A stretch of 64,000 nt of DNA from assembly GCF_021532655.1 (NCBI RefSeq), contig NZ_JAKGAS010000009.1, positions 62,001 to 126,000 on the forward strand, given 5' to 3'. The notes beneath the pieces were generated by a model. It made no database searches. It was not told the origin of the DNA and worked only from the letters and a program-made list of their open reading frames with translations. This DNA is from Paraglaciecola algarum. Lineage in GTDB: Bacteria; Pseudomonadota; Gammaproteobacteria; Enterobacterales; Alteromonadaceae. Positions 1 through 9,644 of the stretch are shown here, piece by piece; position 1 is the first letter of the stretch; every line of letters begins with the position of its first letter. Both the position numbers and the translations under genes were made by a program.

Positions 1-1952
1 CCCGTTGCTTTGTCTTTAAGATATTTTTGAGTTAACACAAATTCATTGACTACTTCGTCCAAACTATGGCCATCTTCAAATAAGTTAGAGTATTCAGCTA
101 AAAAAGGCATACCCATATACACGCCATCTAGCCATACTTGACTGGTATATTTTTTCTTGTGCCAAAAAGCGCCTTCTGTGGTTTTTGGCTGCTCTTTAAG
201 TTGTTGTCTTAAGGTATCTATCGCGGTTTTGTATTTTTGTTCTTTAGTTTCTTTATATAAAGCTAAAACGGCAACACCGGGCGACACAGCATCAATATTA
301 TAGTTTGAGAGTTTATAGCGTTTAATTGTACCGTCATCCTCTATAAAAGAACCGGTCACTTTGTGCAGCATCTCTTGGTATTTATCTTCGCCTGTGATTT
401 CGCCCAACAAATAAAATGTATGAGGGGTTAGACCCACTATGTCGTACTCAAATTTAGGCAAACGTTTACGATTGATATCCCAACCATCATACCTATAGGT
501 ATAACCTTTACGCTTTAATTCACTGTCTGCCAACAAGCGAGCCCAATTCAGCGCGTTGTCAGCGGTTACAGTTTCAGCTATAGCCGATTTAGAGGCTTTA
601 GTTTTTAAACGAATTCTAGGTTTGACGGTTAATTTTTCAGCCTCTTGTTCTAAATAGGCCACAAAATCTTGTTTGTTATGAATACCACTTTCTTCGTCCC
701 ACACAGCTGCAAAATAATAGTCTAGTTGCATGGCATTAGGATTATTTGGCGTTGGATTACCTTTTGGTGACATTATGGCCAAATAATTCTTTTTATCTTG
801 CGTCACTTCTTTTAACAATTCTCTACGAAAGAAAACCGCCATACCTAACTGGCCACCATCCAAAGATTGTTTACCCCAGCTAGCAATAAAGCTATAGGCT
901 TTTCCTGTGATATCTATATCACCTTGTATAAACTCAGTGTCTTTATGTTTCACCACACCAATTGCCATGGTCTCAACTGGCGCTGACATATCTAAAGTTA
1001 GCTTAGCCAATCGACTACCTGCTTGCATTGAAACAAATGCTTTAAGGTCTTGCTGGCCTATGTCACTCTTCCAAGCTTGGTAATCAATACTAAAATGCGA
1101 GGATAGTGCCCCATTTGCATGAATTGTAGCTGTCCAAGAATCTACGTCGCTAACTAACGAAAGAGTGTCATTATGCCACAAGCCAAAACCTCCGGCGCCA
1201 AGAGAACTTCCAACTTTGAGCAGGTCCATGCCCCAAGGTTGTAACTCGTGATAAGAGGCATAACCATCTTGACCTACGTTTTGTAGTACAGGCTCTGGCG
1301 TCAATTTACCAAAAATATCAAAGCCATTTCTATGATCTAAATATATTCGATAACCCACTTTATCAGACTCAATACCCGGGCCCTCATAGCGGATCCAATT
1401 AGAATGATCTGTGTAGTGTTTTTCTGGTGTAAGGGTATCAACGTTAACAAAGTTGCCACCTGTATAACCTTTGAATTTACCGTCAGTGTATTTTTCATGA
1501 GGCCCCCACTCACCACCTATTTTATGGGATATCTCAGCTTGTGTTCGTTTAACCAGTTTATGGGTTGATTTGTCACCTTGATTAATCACAAATTGTTTAG
1601 TTTCCCCGGCTTGAAAGTTTGTAGCAAAAATTAAACCATCAAACTTTCCATCTAAGTCATTATCAATTACTTGCGAGGGCAAAACATCCTCGCCTTGTTT
1701 AACAGATAAAAAACCTGTGAAGTCACTATCTAATCCAAGATCATAAAAGCTTAAATAAGTCAGTTCATCGTTACGTTCAAAAAGTGATGGATTATGTACT
1801 TCGGCGCTCGCCAGCCAATTATTTTGGGTGATTGCTTTTTGCCCGCCAAGCTCTTCGACACTAGCCTTTGTGGTATCTTTACAAGCAGTTAATAGGTTAA
1901 ACAACACTATTAAAGAAAACGCTGCATATCCAACTTTTTGTATACGTATCAT
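1..1952 (-). CDS. DUF4861 - GH105 fusion lipoprotein (3' end beyond window)
   Basis: A long open frame enters from the left edge; about 650 residues are visible. The N-terminus is a lipoprotein signal ending LLTAC (Cys25), so an exported, lipid-anchored protein is expected. Residues about 40-430 resemble the DUF4861 family often found beside pectin enzymes. The part from about 440 onward, including the motif WLDGVYMGMPFLAEY, is the GH88/GH105 (alpha/alpha)6-barrel of unsaturated rhamnogalacturonyl/galacturonyl hydrolases, which remove the 4,5-unsaturated uronate left by pectate lyases. It is last in a minus-strand operon after GH28 and uxaC, 38 bp behind uxaC. The start ATG at 1952 is chosen because it gives a complete lipobox. 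Domain assignment is by eye; the family call is firm for GH105 and moderate for DUF4861. Confidence 0.8.
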   Translation of the reverse strand, partial: MIRIQKVGYAAFSLIVLFNLLTACKDTTKASVEELGGQKAITQNNWLASAEVHNPSLFERNDELTYLSFYDLGLDSDFTGFLSVKQGEDVLPSQVIDNDLDGKFDGLIFATNFQAGETKQFVINQGDKSTHKLVKRTQAEISHKIGGEWGPHEKYTDGKFKGYTGGNFVNVDTLTPEKHYTDHSNWIRYEGPGIESDKVGYRIYLDHRNGFDIFGKLTPEPVLQNVGQDGYASYHELQPWGMDLLKVGSSLGAGGFGLWHNDTLSLVSDVDSWTATIHANGALSSHFSIDYQAWKSDIGQQDLKAFVSMQAGSRLAKLTLDMSAPVETMAIGVVKHKDTEFIQGDIDITGKAYSFIASWGKQSLDGGQLGMAVFFRRELLKEVTQDKKNYLAIMSPKGNPTPNNPNAMQLDYYFAAVWDEESGIHNKQDFVAYLEQEAEKLTVKPRIRLKTKASKSAIAETVTADNALNWARLLADSELKRKGYTYRYDGWDINRKRLPKFEYDIVGLTPHTFYLLGEITGEDKYQEMLHKVTGSFIEDDGTIKRYKLSNYNIDAVSPGVAVLALYKETKEQKYKTAIDTLRQQLKEQPKTTEGAFWHKKKYTSQVWLDGVYMGMPFLAEYSNLFEDGHSLDEVVNEFVLTQKYLKDKAT

Positions 1953-1990
1953 TTGGTATTACTCTTCTTCTAAAATGAGAGCATTAGCTC

Positions 1991-3436
1991 CTAGTTTAAA
2001 TTGTACGCTTTTTTCACTAACCCATAGGTTAATTGATAAGCCAAAGAATGTGCTTCTTGTTTAGTGATCTGATGGTTAGCTACAAGTTCAGCTAAATAAC
2101 GACAGTCCACTCTACGCGCTACATCATGGCGTGCAGGAATAGATAAAAACGCTCTGGTGTCATCATTAAACCCTACCGTATTATAAAACCCAGCGGTTTC
2201 TGTGGTTTGTTGACGAAAACGCAACATACCCGCAGGACTATCATGAAACCACCACGCAGGACCCAGTTTAAGACTTGGATAATGACCAGCCAAAGGGGCT
2301 AATTCTCTGCTGTAGGTAGTTTCATCTAAAGTAAACAATATGATCTTTAGATTAGGGTGATTACCGTATTTACTTAACAAAGGTTTTAACGCATTGACAT
2401 ATTCAGTATTACTTGGGATATCACACCCTTTATCTCGACCATAATAATCAAATACCAAGGCGTTATGGTTTCTATGAGCCCCTGGGTGAATTTGCATTAC
2501 CAATCCATCTTCAATACTCATACCGGCTAATTCAGTAAGCATTTGACCTCTAAACAACTCTTGCTCTTGTTCAGTAGATTCACCGGCTAAACATTTATCC
2601 AACAAAGCCTGACATTCTTCTGCTGACAAATCAGCCGTAAGTGCGGTTGGATGACCATGATCAGTAGCTGTAGCCCGACCGTGTTGGATAAAATACTGTC
2701 GGCGTTTGCGAATAGCACTTAAATAACCTTGCCAATATTGAGTATTTTCGCCGGTTAAATCCGCCAGTTTTCTTAGGTTTTCGACAAAATCTTCACGGCT
2801 AGCATCCACCACATCGTCAGGTCTAAATGAGGTGATCACACGCTTAGCCCATTGAGTATTACTGATTGCCGAATGATGGCTGAGTGAATCCAATGCCCCT
2901 TCGGTAGTGGCAATTAATTCGATATTAAACTTATCCATTAAGGCCAAAGGTTTGAACTCAGGCAACACCAGCTGGCGGTTAATCTCCTGATAATATTCAA
3001 GAGCATTGTCTGAACATAGTTTTTCAGTAAAGCCGAATATCTTAGAAAATGTATCATCTAACCAGTATCCAGATGGTGTACCTGCAAACAAATAATAATG
3101 GTCTGCAAAAAGTTGCCAGATTTTCTCAGGATCAGCCGTTTTGTATAAACTTAAATCCCCTTTATCTCCGTGTTGTGGAATACCTAGAGAATCTAATGAA
3201 ATACCTTGGCTATACAACATACGAAATACATAATGATCGGGTCTGATCAGCAAGTCAGTAGCATTTTGAAAGTTTTTATTTTCATTAAACCAACTTGGAT
3301 CTGTATGTCCATGTGGACTAACAATGGGTAAGTCTTTTATTTCTTGATAGAGCTCAGAGGCTATATCAGCGACTTGTTTATTGGCAGAAAACAATCTCTG
3401 TGGGTTCAAAGCCAATTTTTGAATAGAACGGGGCAT
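1991..3436 (-). CDS. uxaC: Glucuronate/galacturonate isomerase UxaC
   Basis: Cytosolic uronate isomerase of 481 residues, near the usual length of about 470. It converts D-glucuronate to D-fructuronate and D-galacturonate to D-tagaturonate. Family hallmarks are visible: the metal-binding HGHTDP segment near residue 42, the RPDHYVFRMLYSQGI stretch near residue 65, and the late HDSPAGMLRFRQQ and GFNDDTRAFLSIPARHDVARR blocks. There is no signal peptide. It lies 34 bp after the GH28 gene and 38 bp before the DUF4861-GH105 gene, so it is probably co-transcribed and handles monomers released by those enzymes. It also supplies fructuronate for the uxuB product encoded at 49710-51167. The identification is very secure. 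Confidence 0.97.
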   Translation of the reverse strand: MPRSIQKLALNPQRLFSANKQVADIASELYQEIKDLPIVSPHGHTDPSWFNENKNFQNATDLLIRPDHYVFRMLYSQGISLDSLGIPQHGDKGDLSLYKTADPEKIWQLFADHYYLFAGTPSGYWLDDTFSKIFGFTEKLCSDNALEYYQEINRQLVLPEFKPLALMDKFNIELIATTEGALDSLSHHSAISNTQWAKRVITSFRPDDVVDASREDFVENLRKLADLTGENTQYWQGYLSAIRKRRQYFIQHGRATATDHGHPTALTADLSAEECQALLDKCLAGESTEQEQELFRGQMLTELAGMSIEDGLVMQIHPGAHRNHNALVFDYYGRDKGCDIPSNTEYVNALKPLLSKYGNHPNLKIILFTLDETTYSRELAPLAGHYPSLKLGPAWWFHDSPAGMLRFRQQTTETAGFYNTVGFNDDTRAFLSIPARHDVARRVDCRYLAELVANHQITKQEAHSLAYQLTYGLVKKAYNLN

Positions 3437-3470
3437 ATTATATTTCCTACTAGTACTTCAAAAGTGAGAG

Positions 3471-4937
3471 TTACATCACTTCAATTAATTCGGTTGCGTG
3501 TATAGGCCTATCATTAATACTGACGTTATTCGTGGTAAAGTTTTCAACATTACGCACAATTGACTGTGAGTGAGCTTGATTAAAATGACAATTTATAAGG
3601 TGTATATCGCTAATAGGTTTGCGACTAAAACCTTGAATGTTGAGCGGTCTTTTAAAGATTTGTTGGCAATTAAGGTCTTCGATCACTATATCTCGAACGG
3701 TAGGATCGAAGTCGCCGGCATCACCTTCTTCATAATAAAAGTTGATTACGACCGCTTCTTTAACTTTACCTACTTGAATATTGCGATAACGCAAATGTTC
3801 AATCAGGCCACCACGGATAGAATTAGTTTTTATGCGGATCGCTCGTTCTAATTCAGGGCTATCCATTTGGCAGTTTTCAACAAATACATTGTTCACCCCG
3901 CCTGAAATCTCACTACCAATAACCACACCACCATGGCCTTCACGCATATTACAGTTAGCTATAACGATATTTTGGCAAGGTATATTTAAACGCCTACCAT
4001 CAGCATTACGACCAGATTTAATAGCAATACAGTCATCACCGGTGTCAAATGTACAATCTTCTATTAATACATGGTCACATGACTCTGGGTCACAGCCATC
4101 AGAATTTGGGCCATGACTTAAAAAGTTGGCTCCTTTAACGGTTACGTTGTGACATAAAACAGGATTCACTAACCAAAATGGAGAGTTTTTAATGGTAACG
4201 TCTTGAATAAGAATGTTTTTGCACTTGTATGGTTGAATAAATGGCGGACGTAAAAATGCACCATCAGCATAAATACGTTTTTCTACTGGTACATTATTTT
4301 CTGCGTCTTGCATTAGGGCCATACGGGCTGGTTTTTGATCTTGATCTGGAATGATTTGCCAGTGGGCTTCTTTATGCGGCCCCTTCCATGGCCACCAGGT
4401 AGCGTTATCCGCACTGCCGTCAAGGACACCTTTACCAGTAATAGCGATATTTTCTTGCTCATAGGCGTAAATTAAAGGTGAATAGCCCATATGCTCTAGA
4501 CCTTCCCAGCGTGTTATTACAGCTGGTAAATAACGTTCGGGTTCTGGAATAAACTTAACTAAAGCACCTTCTAGTAAATGTAAATTGATATTTGAAAGCA
4601 AATGAATTGGGCCAGTATGATAAGTTCCTGCAGGTACAACTACCCTCCCCCCACCGGCTTTTGAGCAAGCGTTAATGGCTAATTTAAACGCTGAAGTACA
4701 ATCAGTAACAGCTTGACTATCTAGAAATTCTTGGTTATCGAAATAGTCAGTTAACAAAAAATCTTGGGCTAAAAACTCTGGCTGTTTTATCTGCTCTCGA
4801 ATGCGTTTAGCTTTCTGCCAATCTGCATCTAAATTGAGAGGACTCAGCGTATTTAAATTAGTATGACAGCCAGGCAACGCACTGATGACAGCACTTGCCA
4901 ACACACCTTTGATAAAAATTCTTCTATTTGAAATCAT
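3471..4937 (-). CDS. GH28 polygalacturonase, Tat-like lipoprotein signal
   Basis: Secreted glycoside hydrolase family 28 enzyme of 488 residues, a right-handed beta-helix acting on polygalacturonan or rhamnogalacturonan. The active-site motifs are all present: NSDGCDPES (N278, D280), the double Asp DDCIAIKSG (D301-D302), GHGG (H335) and RIKT (R368-K370). The N-terminus NRRIFIKG followed by a hydrophobic stretch and LPGC combines a twin-arginine motif with a lipobox at Cys24, suggesting Tat export and lipid anchoring. It is first gene of the operon with uxaC and DUF4861-GH105. An ACCGGT palindrome lies about 230 bp upstream and a strong hairpin only 17 nt before the ATG. No good Shine-Dalgarno sequence is seen, so translation may be weak or controlled. 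Confidence 0.93.
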   Translation of the reverse strand: MISNRRIFIKGVLASAVISALPGCHTNLNTLSPLNLDADWQKAKRIREQIKQPEFLAQDFLLTDYFDNQEFLDSQAVTDCTSAFKLAINACSKAGGGRVVVPAGTYHTGPIHLLSNINLHLLEGALVKFIPEPERYLPAVITRWEGLEHMGYSPLIYAYEQENIAITGKGVLDGSADNATWWPWKGPHKEAHWQIIPDQDQKPARMALMQDAENNVPVEKRIYADGAFLRPPFIQPYKCKNILIQDVTIKNSPFWLVNPVLCHNVTVKGANFLSHGPNSDGCDPESCDHVLIEDCTFDTGDDCIAIKSGRNADGRRLNIPCQNIVIANCNMREGHGGVVIGSEISGGVNNVFVENCQMDSPELERAIRIKTNSIRGGLIEHLRYRNIQVGKVKEAVVINFYYEEGDAGDFDPTVRDIVIEDLNCQQIFKRPLNIQGFSRKPISDIHLINCHFNQAHSQSIVRNVENFTTNNVSINDRPIHATELIEVM

Positions 4938-4953
4938 AAGATACCATGTAGTT

Positions 4954-4977
4954 TGACCACCTCTATTGAGGTGGTCA
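4954..4977 (-). other. Leader hairpin just upstream of GH28 start
   Basis: Perfect 10-bp inverted repeat TGACCACCTC / GAGGTGGTCA with a 4-nt loop, ending 17 nt before the GH28 ATG on the minus strand. It has no T-run, so it is not a standard terminator. It could protect the 5' end of the mRNA or limit ribosome access. Seen directly; function inferred. Confidence 0.6.
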
Positions 4978-5113
4978 GTTTTGAAAAATTTATTAGTTCA
5001 CGGCAGAAACACACACGAAACAACAGCTAACCAATAAATATTCATTACATCAAATGAATGATGTTTGGGTTTTCTTGGTAGACCAAGATTATTATTATGT
5101 GTAGAACACTAAC

Positions 5114-5130
5114 CTTTGCACCGGTAGCAA
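5114..5130. promoter_or_regulatory. Degenerate ACCGGT operator-like site
   Basis: TTGCACCGGTAGCAA shares the right arm and the ACCGGT core of the other boxes but lacks one base in the left arm, so the symmetry is shifted. It lies 36 bp from the perfect box at 5166 on the GH28 side and may be a secondary binding site. Confidence 0.45.
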
Positions 5131-5165
5131 TTAACTGAATAAATCACCAGATTAACCCAACCCAA

Positions 5166-5181
5166 TTGCCACCGGTGGCAA
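5166..5181. promoter_or_regulatory. Perfect ACCGGT palindrome, pectin operator
   Basis: TTGCCACCGGTGGCAA is a perfect 16-bp palindrome with the central CG typical of LacI-family operators. The same 14-bp core recurs at 19951-19964, and close variants occur at 5546, 5569 and 31214, always in promoter regions. It probably controls the GH28-uxaC-GH105 operon. The cognate regulator is not identifiable in this window. Confidence 0.75.
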
Positions 5182-5545
5182 GAAAGTTAACATTGATAAA
5201 AATACCTTGTCAACAAAATTTATAAAATATTATTTACAAACCAGCTAAAAAACATTTTATAAATGTTAAAAAATTGAAATTAAAAAACACAAAAAGACAG
5301 TTATCAGCTTGTCTTACGACTAAAAGTTACAAAAACAACATTAAGTAACCATAGATTCAAAAAAATAAAAATAACCATAATAAACAACAGCTTAATTATC
5401 TTCACATAGTAAAGATATAATCCTTTTTTTTAAAAACTCTACATGAAGATAATTATTTTAAGAAATCGTTATTTTCATTATTTGTATGTTTTTTGTTAAT
5501 TTAATATTGACAAACAAATGCTTGAAGCGTTAACTTAATCGCCGA

Positions 5546-5582
5546 TGCCACCGGTAGCAATAAAAAGTTGCCACCGGTAGCG
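5546..5582. promoter_or_regulatory. Two tandem ACCGGT operators before the TBDR
   Basis: TGCCACCGGTAGCA (5546-5559) and TGCCACCGGTAGCG (5569-5582) are near-perfect copies of the pectin box. Their centres are 23 bp apart, about two helical turns, which would put bound dimers on the same face of the DNA. They lie roughly 150-180 bp upstream of the TBDR ATG at 5729. Confidence 0.72.
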
Positions 5583-5728
5583 AAAGTTGATTTTAAGTTG
5601 TTCATAATATTAGTTTGTAAGCTAATTGATAACTAACGAAAAAGTAAAAATTAACTACAATATGCAAAGACTATATTTAATATCTGTTGCATAGGAAAAA
5701 TCATTGATACGCACTTGAGGATACACAT

Positions 5729-8482
5729 ATGAAAACCAATGCTCAGTTTAAAAAGAAGCCATTGTATATTGCAATTAGCGGCCTAATTTTAGGCTTATCT
5801 AGTATAACTACCCATGCCCAAGAGGAACCTGTCTCGCCAGCAGCAGATGACACAGAAGTTATTGAAGTTAAAGGTTTTAGAGGTTCATTAAATAGAGGGC
5901 TTTTCGAAAAACGTAATGCCACTAACTTTAAAGAAACTATCATGAGTGAAGATGTGGGTAAGATGCCTGATCTTAACCTTGCAGAATCTTTACAACGTTT
6001 ACCTGGTGTAGCCATCACTCGTGAAGGTGGTGAGGGCCGAAACATTACCGTACGAGGAATGGGTGCGACTTACTCACAAGTTACCTTAAATGGTATGCAA
6101 ATTCCTGCATCTACTGGTGGTTTAGATTCTTCTGGTGGGGTTAATCGCGGCCGTTCATTTGACTTTAATATGTTTGGTTCAGAGCTGTTTGGCCAAATGG
6201 ATGTGAATAAATCTTATTCAGCCAGTTTAGAAGAAGGTGGTGTAGCTTCAACTGTATCACTACACACATTGCGTCCTTTAGACAAACCCGGCTTACACGC
6301 CACTGGTTCTTTGCAATCTTCTTATAACGTACAAAATGGCAATACAAACCCAGTTATTAATGGTTTTGTCAGCAATACCTTTTTAGATGACACTGTGGGC
6401 GTACTAGTAGGTGTAAGTAGCGGTAAACGTACTGTTGAACAAGAAGGTTTCGGTACAGTTCGTTGGACTTCACCTGTTGCTAATTTACGTGGAAGTGATC
6501 CAGAAGGGCACGGCTGGGCAAATAATCCAGATATGGTAATTAACGGTACACCAAATCCAACTGCAAACTATTCTGATTATGCTGAAATTCAAGCGGGTAA
6601 CCCTTCATTGACCCCGATCGATTACATGTTTGCGCCACGTTTACCGCGCACTGACTCATTTAACCAAGAACAAAGTCGCGACAGCTTCCTTGTTTCATTG
6701 CAAGCTCGCCCAACTGACGACCTTGAGTTAAGTTTAAATATTTTAGACTCACAACGAGATGCAGATGTTGAATCATATAACTTCTTTGCTCAGTTCCGTA
6801 ATTTACACAACGGTATTATACCGAACACTGTTACTCTTGACCCGTCAGGTCGTTACATCACTGCTGGTAGTTTTAGTAATGTAGAACCACGTTCAGAAAG
6901 CCGTGGTCAATACGCAACCAGTGAATTTAACCAAGTAGTGTTTGACGCAGACTATCAATTAACTGACACCATCGCCCTAAGTTTTATGGCGGGTAAAGCT
7001 ACTTCTGAGCATAACGAAGAGCAGTATCGTTATAACTTAACTGGCACGCCTACTACCTTTGCATATGACTTTTCTGAAGATGAAAATATTCCAACTATGT
7101 CTTATGGTTATGATATTACTGACGTATCTAATTTCGGTTGGACGGGCCCACATCATCGTCGTGACAACGTAACTCGTGAAAACGAAACTTTACGTGCAGA
7201 CGTAACTTGGGAATTCAATGACGAAGGTTCAACTCTAAAAGCGGGTTATACGTCTAACGATCGTATTATTGACTCCACACATACCCGTGCTCCTGATGGC
7301 CTAACAGATCCTAATCCTGCTAATAGTAGTAATACCATGAGCCTTTCTAATGTTATTTCTAACTTTGGTGACACAATTGGTGCACCGAGTGGCTTATTCA
7401 CAGACTGGTTAATAGCCGATATTGATGTTGCAAGACAAGAATATAGTGCTGGTAAATTTTTGCCAGACGCACGCAGCGGTAACTATATTGTTTCTGAAGC
7501 CACTGAAGGGCTTTACGTTGACGTTGATTACTATCTAGATGATTTAACCATTAATGCAGGTGTGCGTTATGTAGAAACTACAGTTAAAGGTAATGCGAGT
7601 GATATTGAAGAAACCTATAGCAATACCTTACCTGCTTTAAACCTTATTTATACTGTTGTAGATGATGTACTCCTTCGTGCTGCATGGTCTAAAAACGTAT
7701 CACGCCCAAATCCACAATCATTGACAGGCCAAGTTAATGGTACGCCAATTAATGGTAGCGTAAGTGTTGCTAACCCTGGTGTTGGTCCAGAAACCATAAC
7801 ATCAGTTGATTTAAGCGCTGAGTGGTACTTTGCAGATGAGTCGTATGTTGCTTTAGTGTATTTCCAAAAAGAAATCACTGACTCTATTACGAGTTCGACC
7901 GCAGAAAATATCACATTGCCGAAAGAGTATGCAGACATAGTAGCAACAGACCCTATCTATGATGTAGGTACTCCAAACTATGACCCCAGTGCAATTGGAG
8001 CATATGACACGAATGCTTGGAACTTAACGACACAAAGTAATTCTAGTGAAGTTGACGATATATCAGGTATTGAACTTGCTGCTCGTTATGTACTGCCTAT
8101 GGGAATTGGTTTTGATGCTAACTACACATACATTGATAGTGACGATATCGTGAGAGGTTTATCAGAAAATGCCTATAACTTAGGTGTTTTTTATGAAAAT
8201 GATACCTTCGGTGCACGTATATACGTTAATAGCCGTGACGATTACGAAACTGGTGGGTCATCAAACGGTAACGTAAGTCAAAACAACACTGGTCCAACTC
8301 GTGTTGACTTCTCGTCTTCCTATAATATTAATGAACATTTTACCGCTACTCTGGAAATCATTAACTTAACCAACGAAAAAGAGCGTTTATTCACCACAGG
8401 TCCTACAGGTGATTTGAACCTAGTTCGTGAGTACAACACTAATGGTACAGAAGTCATGTTTGGTATTAGAGCTTCTTACTAA
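5729..8482 (+). CDS. TonB-dependent receptor (pectin oligosaccharide uptake)
   Basis: Outer-membrane receptor of 917 residues. A signal peptide (ends THAQ, about residue 31) is followed by a TonB-box-like stretch VIEVKG (44-49), a plug domain containing LNLAESLQRLPGVAITREGGEGRNITVRGMG (in pieces, about 80-112), and a beta-barrel ending in GIRASY with a C-terminal aromatic residue. GAGG about 10 nt before the ATG is a good ribosome site. The gene stands alone, with ACCGGT operators upstream and a strong terminator downstream. Its place between a polygalacturonase operon and pectin-lyase genes suggests import of oligogalacturonides or related pectin fragments. The substrate is inferred from context only. 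Confidence 0.92.
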   Translation: MKTNAQFKKKPLYIAISGLILGLSSITTHAQEEPVSPAADDTEVIEVKGFRGSLNRGLFEKRNATNFKETIMSEDVGKMPDLNLAESLQRLPGVAITREGGEGRNITVRGMGATYSQVTLNGMQIPASTGGLDSSGGVNRGRSFDFNMFGSELFGQMDVNKSYSASLEEGGVASTVSLHTLRPLDKPGLHATGSLQSSYNVQNGNTNPVINGFVSNTFLDDTVGVLVGVSSGKRTVEQEGFGTVRWTSPVANLRGSDPEGHGWANNPDMVINGTPNPTANYSDYAEIQAGNPSLTPIDYMFAPRLPRTDSFNQEQSRDSFLVSLQARPTDDLELSLNILDSQRDADVESYNFFAQFRNLHNGIIPNTVTLDPSGRYITAGSFSNVEPRSESRGQYATSEFNQVVFDADYQLTDTIALSFMAGKATSEHNEEQYRYNLTGTPTTFAYDFSEDENIPTMSYGYDITDVSNFGWTGPHHRRDNVTRENETLRADVTWEFNDEGSTLKAGYTSNDRIIDSTHTRAPDGLTDPNPANSSNTMSLSNVISNFGDTIGAPSGLFTDWLIADIDVARQEYSAGKFLPDARSGNYIVSEATEGLYVDVDYYLDDLTINAGVRYVETTVKGNASDIEETYSNTLPALNLIYTVVDDVLLRAAWSKNVSRPNPQSLTGQVNGTPINGSVSVANPGVGPETITSVDLSAEWYFADESYVALVYFQKEITDSITSSTAENITLPKEYADIVATDPIYDVGTPNYDPSAIGAYDTNAWNLTTQSNSSEVDDISGIELAARYVLPMGIGFDANYTYIDSDDIVRGLSENAYNLGVFYENDTFGARIYVNSRDDYETGGSSNGNVSQNNTGPTRVDFSSSYNINEHFTATLEIINLTNEKERLFTTGPTGDLNLVREYNTNGTEVMFGIRASY

Positions 8483-8513
8483 GGGCAAAGTGTAAAGTCC
8501 TTAGTATTGACTA

Positions 8514-8550
8514 AAAAAGGGCCGGTAGAATGATTCTACCGGCCCTTTTT
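8514..8550. terminator. Bidirectional intrinsic terminator
   Basis: An 18-bp GC-rich stem (AAAAAGGGCCGGTAGAAT and its complement) around a minimal loop, with an A-run before and a T-run after it. It sits between the convergent TBDR (ends 8482) and GH43 (ends 8582) genes and can stop both transcripts. Confidence 0.9.
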
Positions 8551-8581
8551 ATTTTACTAATTTATCCCGGATCAAGAAAAA

Positions 8582-9574
8582 TTATTTCTCTTTAGCGACT
8601 CTATTAGCAAAATCAGCCACCCCTTGTGATGTCCGCTTCACCTCTTGAATAGTGCCATCATCATTAAAATACATATACTCAGCAGCACTGTGACGCTGAC
8701 GTTTTCTTAATGTACAACCCGATGCAGGGGTTTCTATCCACCTATGGTAAAACAAAATCCATTGGCCTTTAAACTCAACAATTGAGTGATGATTATTAGC
8801 ATTATGCTCTTGTTGCATAAACACACCTTTATATTGCCATGGCCCTTTTGGTGAAGAGGCCATGTAATAACTTAACTCTCGGTTATTCTCAGGCATAGTA
8901 AAGTAATAATATTCGCCGCGTTTAAACACCCAAGGGCCTTCCATTTTAGGCTCGTAGCCACCCATATCCATTTTGACTAACTCCCCCTTTGTACTGCGCA
9001 TATCATCGGCTAGTTCCATCACATGATAATCATGGGCTTTTGCGTGAACGTACAAATAAGCCTTACCATCATCATCGATAAATAACGAAGGATCATTGGC
9101 ATAGGGTTCTTGCCATAAAGGCGCACCTATCATGTCTTTAAATGGCCCTGTAGGTGAATCACTTTCTGCTATACCTATGCCCATCCACTTAGTACTCTTT
9201 TCTGGATTGACTCTGTCTTTGTGCCCTGTACCAGCTGGAAAAACAAAATAGTACTTACCGTTTTTATAGGCTGCATCTGGCGCCCAAGCATAGTTGTCGG
9301 CCCAGGTCAGATCATCTACAGACAGCACTGCGCCATGAGCAGTCCAATCCACTAAATTTCCAGAAGAAAACACATGCCAATCTTTCATCCAAAAATCAGC
9401 TTGGCACTCTTCGTCATGTGAGGTGTATAAATACATTTTACCATCTTGCCAAACATGGCCAGAAGGGTCGGCTGTTCTAATATCACTGCCGAAGTTTAAA
9501 GGATTATTAGCCATGCTCGCTGAACTAATAAAAATCGAATATAAAAGACCTACCTTAAATTTTGTATTTAACAT
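8582..9574 (-). CDS. GH43-family secreted glycosidase
   Basis: Five-bladed beta-propeller glycosidase of about 330 residues, probably an arabinan/arabinofuranosidase or galactan side-chain enzyme. The three GH43 acidic positions can be proposed: the base Asp in TADPSGHVW, the pKa-modulating Asp in YANDPSLFIDDDGKAYLY, and the acid Glu in EGPWVFKRGEYYYFT. A signal peptide (FISSASMA) opens the protein when translation starts at 9574, where GGAGA stands 6 nt upstream. The frame is open further upstream to 9643, but that part runs through a terminator hairpin and lacks a ribosome site, so I reject it. It follows the giant CE8-PL1 gene by 70 bp. The exact substrate subfamily cannot be told by eye. 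Confidence 0.85.
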   Translation of the reverse strand: MLNTKFKVGLLYSIFISSASMANNPLNFGSDIRTADPSGHVWQDGKMYLYTSHDEECQADFWMKDWHVFSSGNLVDWTAHGAVLSVDDLTWADNYAWAPDAAYKNGKYYFVFPAGTGHKDRVNPEKSTKWMGIGIAESDSPTGPFKDMIGAPLWQEPYANDPSLFIDDDGKAYLYVHAKAHDYHVMELADDMRSTKGELVKMDMGGYEPKMEGPWVFKRGEYYYFTMPENNRELSYYMASSPKGPWQYKGVFMQQEHNANNHHSIVEFKGQWILFYHRWIETPASGCTLRKRQRHSAAEYMYFNDDGTIQEVKRTSQGVADFANRVAKEK

Positions 9575-9587
9575 TGTTTTTCTCCAT

Positions 9588-9624
9588 AAAAAAACTCCCA
9601 TTAAGTCGTCACTTAAAGGGAGTT
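9588..9624 (-). terminator. Terminator between CE8-PL1 and GH43 genes
   Basis: On the minus strand a 14-bp stem (one mismatch, loop of 4) with AACTCCC/GGGAGTT at its base is followed by a run of seven T. It begins about 20 nt after the CE8-PL1 stop codon, and its T-run ends only 13 nt before the GH43 ATG. Expression of GH43 would therefore depend on read-through. Confidence 0.85.
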
Positions 9625-9644
9625 CGAATTTGTTATTCAACATC

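Larger units (their letters stand above)
4938..5728. promoter_or_regulatory. Divergent pectin promoter region (intergenic, ~790 bp)
   Basis: AT-rich gap between the GH28 operon (minus) and a TBDR gene (plus). It holds one hairpin next to the GH28 start and two groups of ACCGGT-core palindromes: one group 180-245 bp from the GH28 start, the other 147-183 bp from the TBDR start. Each divergent unit therefore seems to have its own operator pair. No coding potential is seen in it; the middle (about 5200-5540) is simply very AT-rich. Confidence 0.75.

Noticed and set aside
3049..3246. Small plus-strand frame inside uxaC, and the many similar frames opposite large genes
   Set aside because: No ribosome site, no recognisable protein features, and full overlap with a strongly conserved gene on the other strand.
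8514..8550. The GGCCGGTAGAAT...CTACCGGCC hairpin resembles an ACCGGT operator
   Set aside because: Its symmetry centre is elsewhere and it has the A/T runs and position of a bidirectional terminator.
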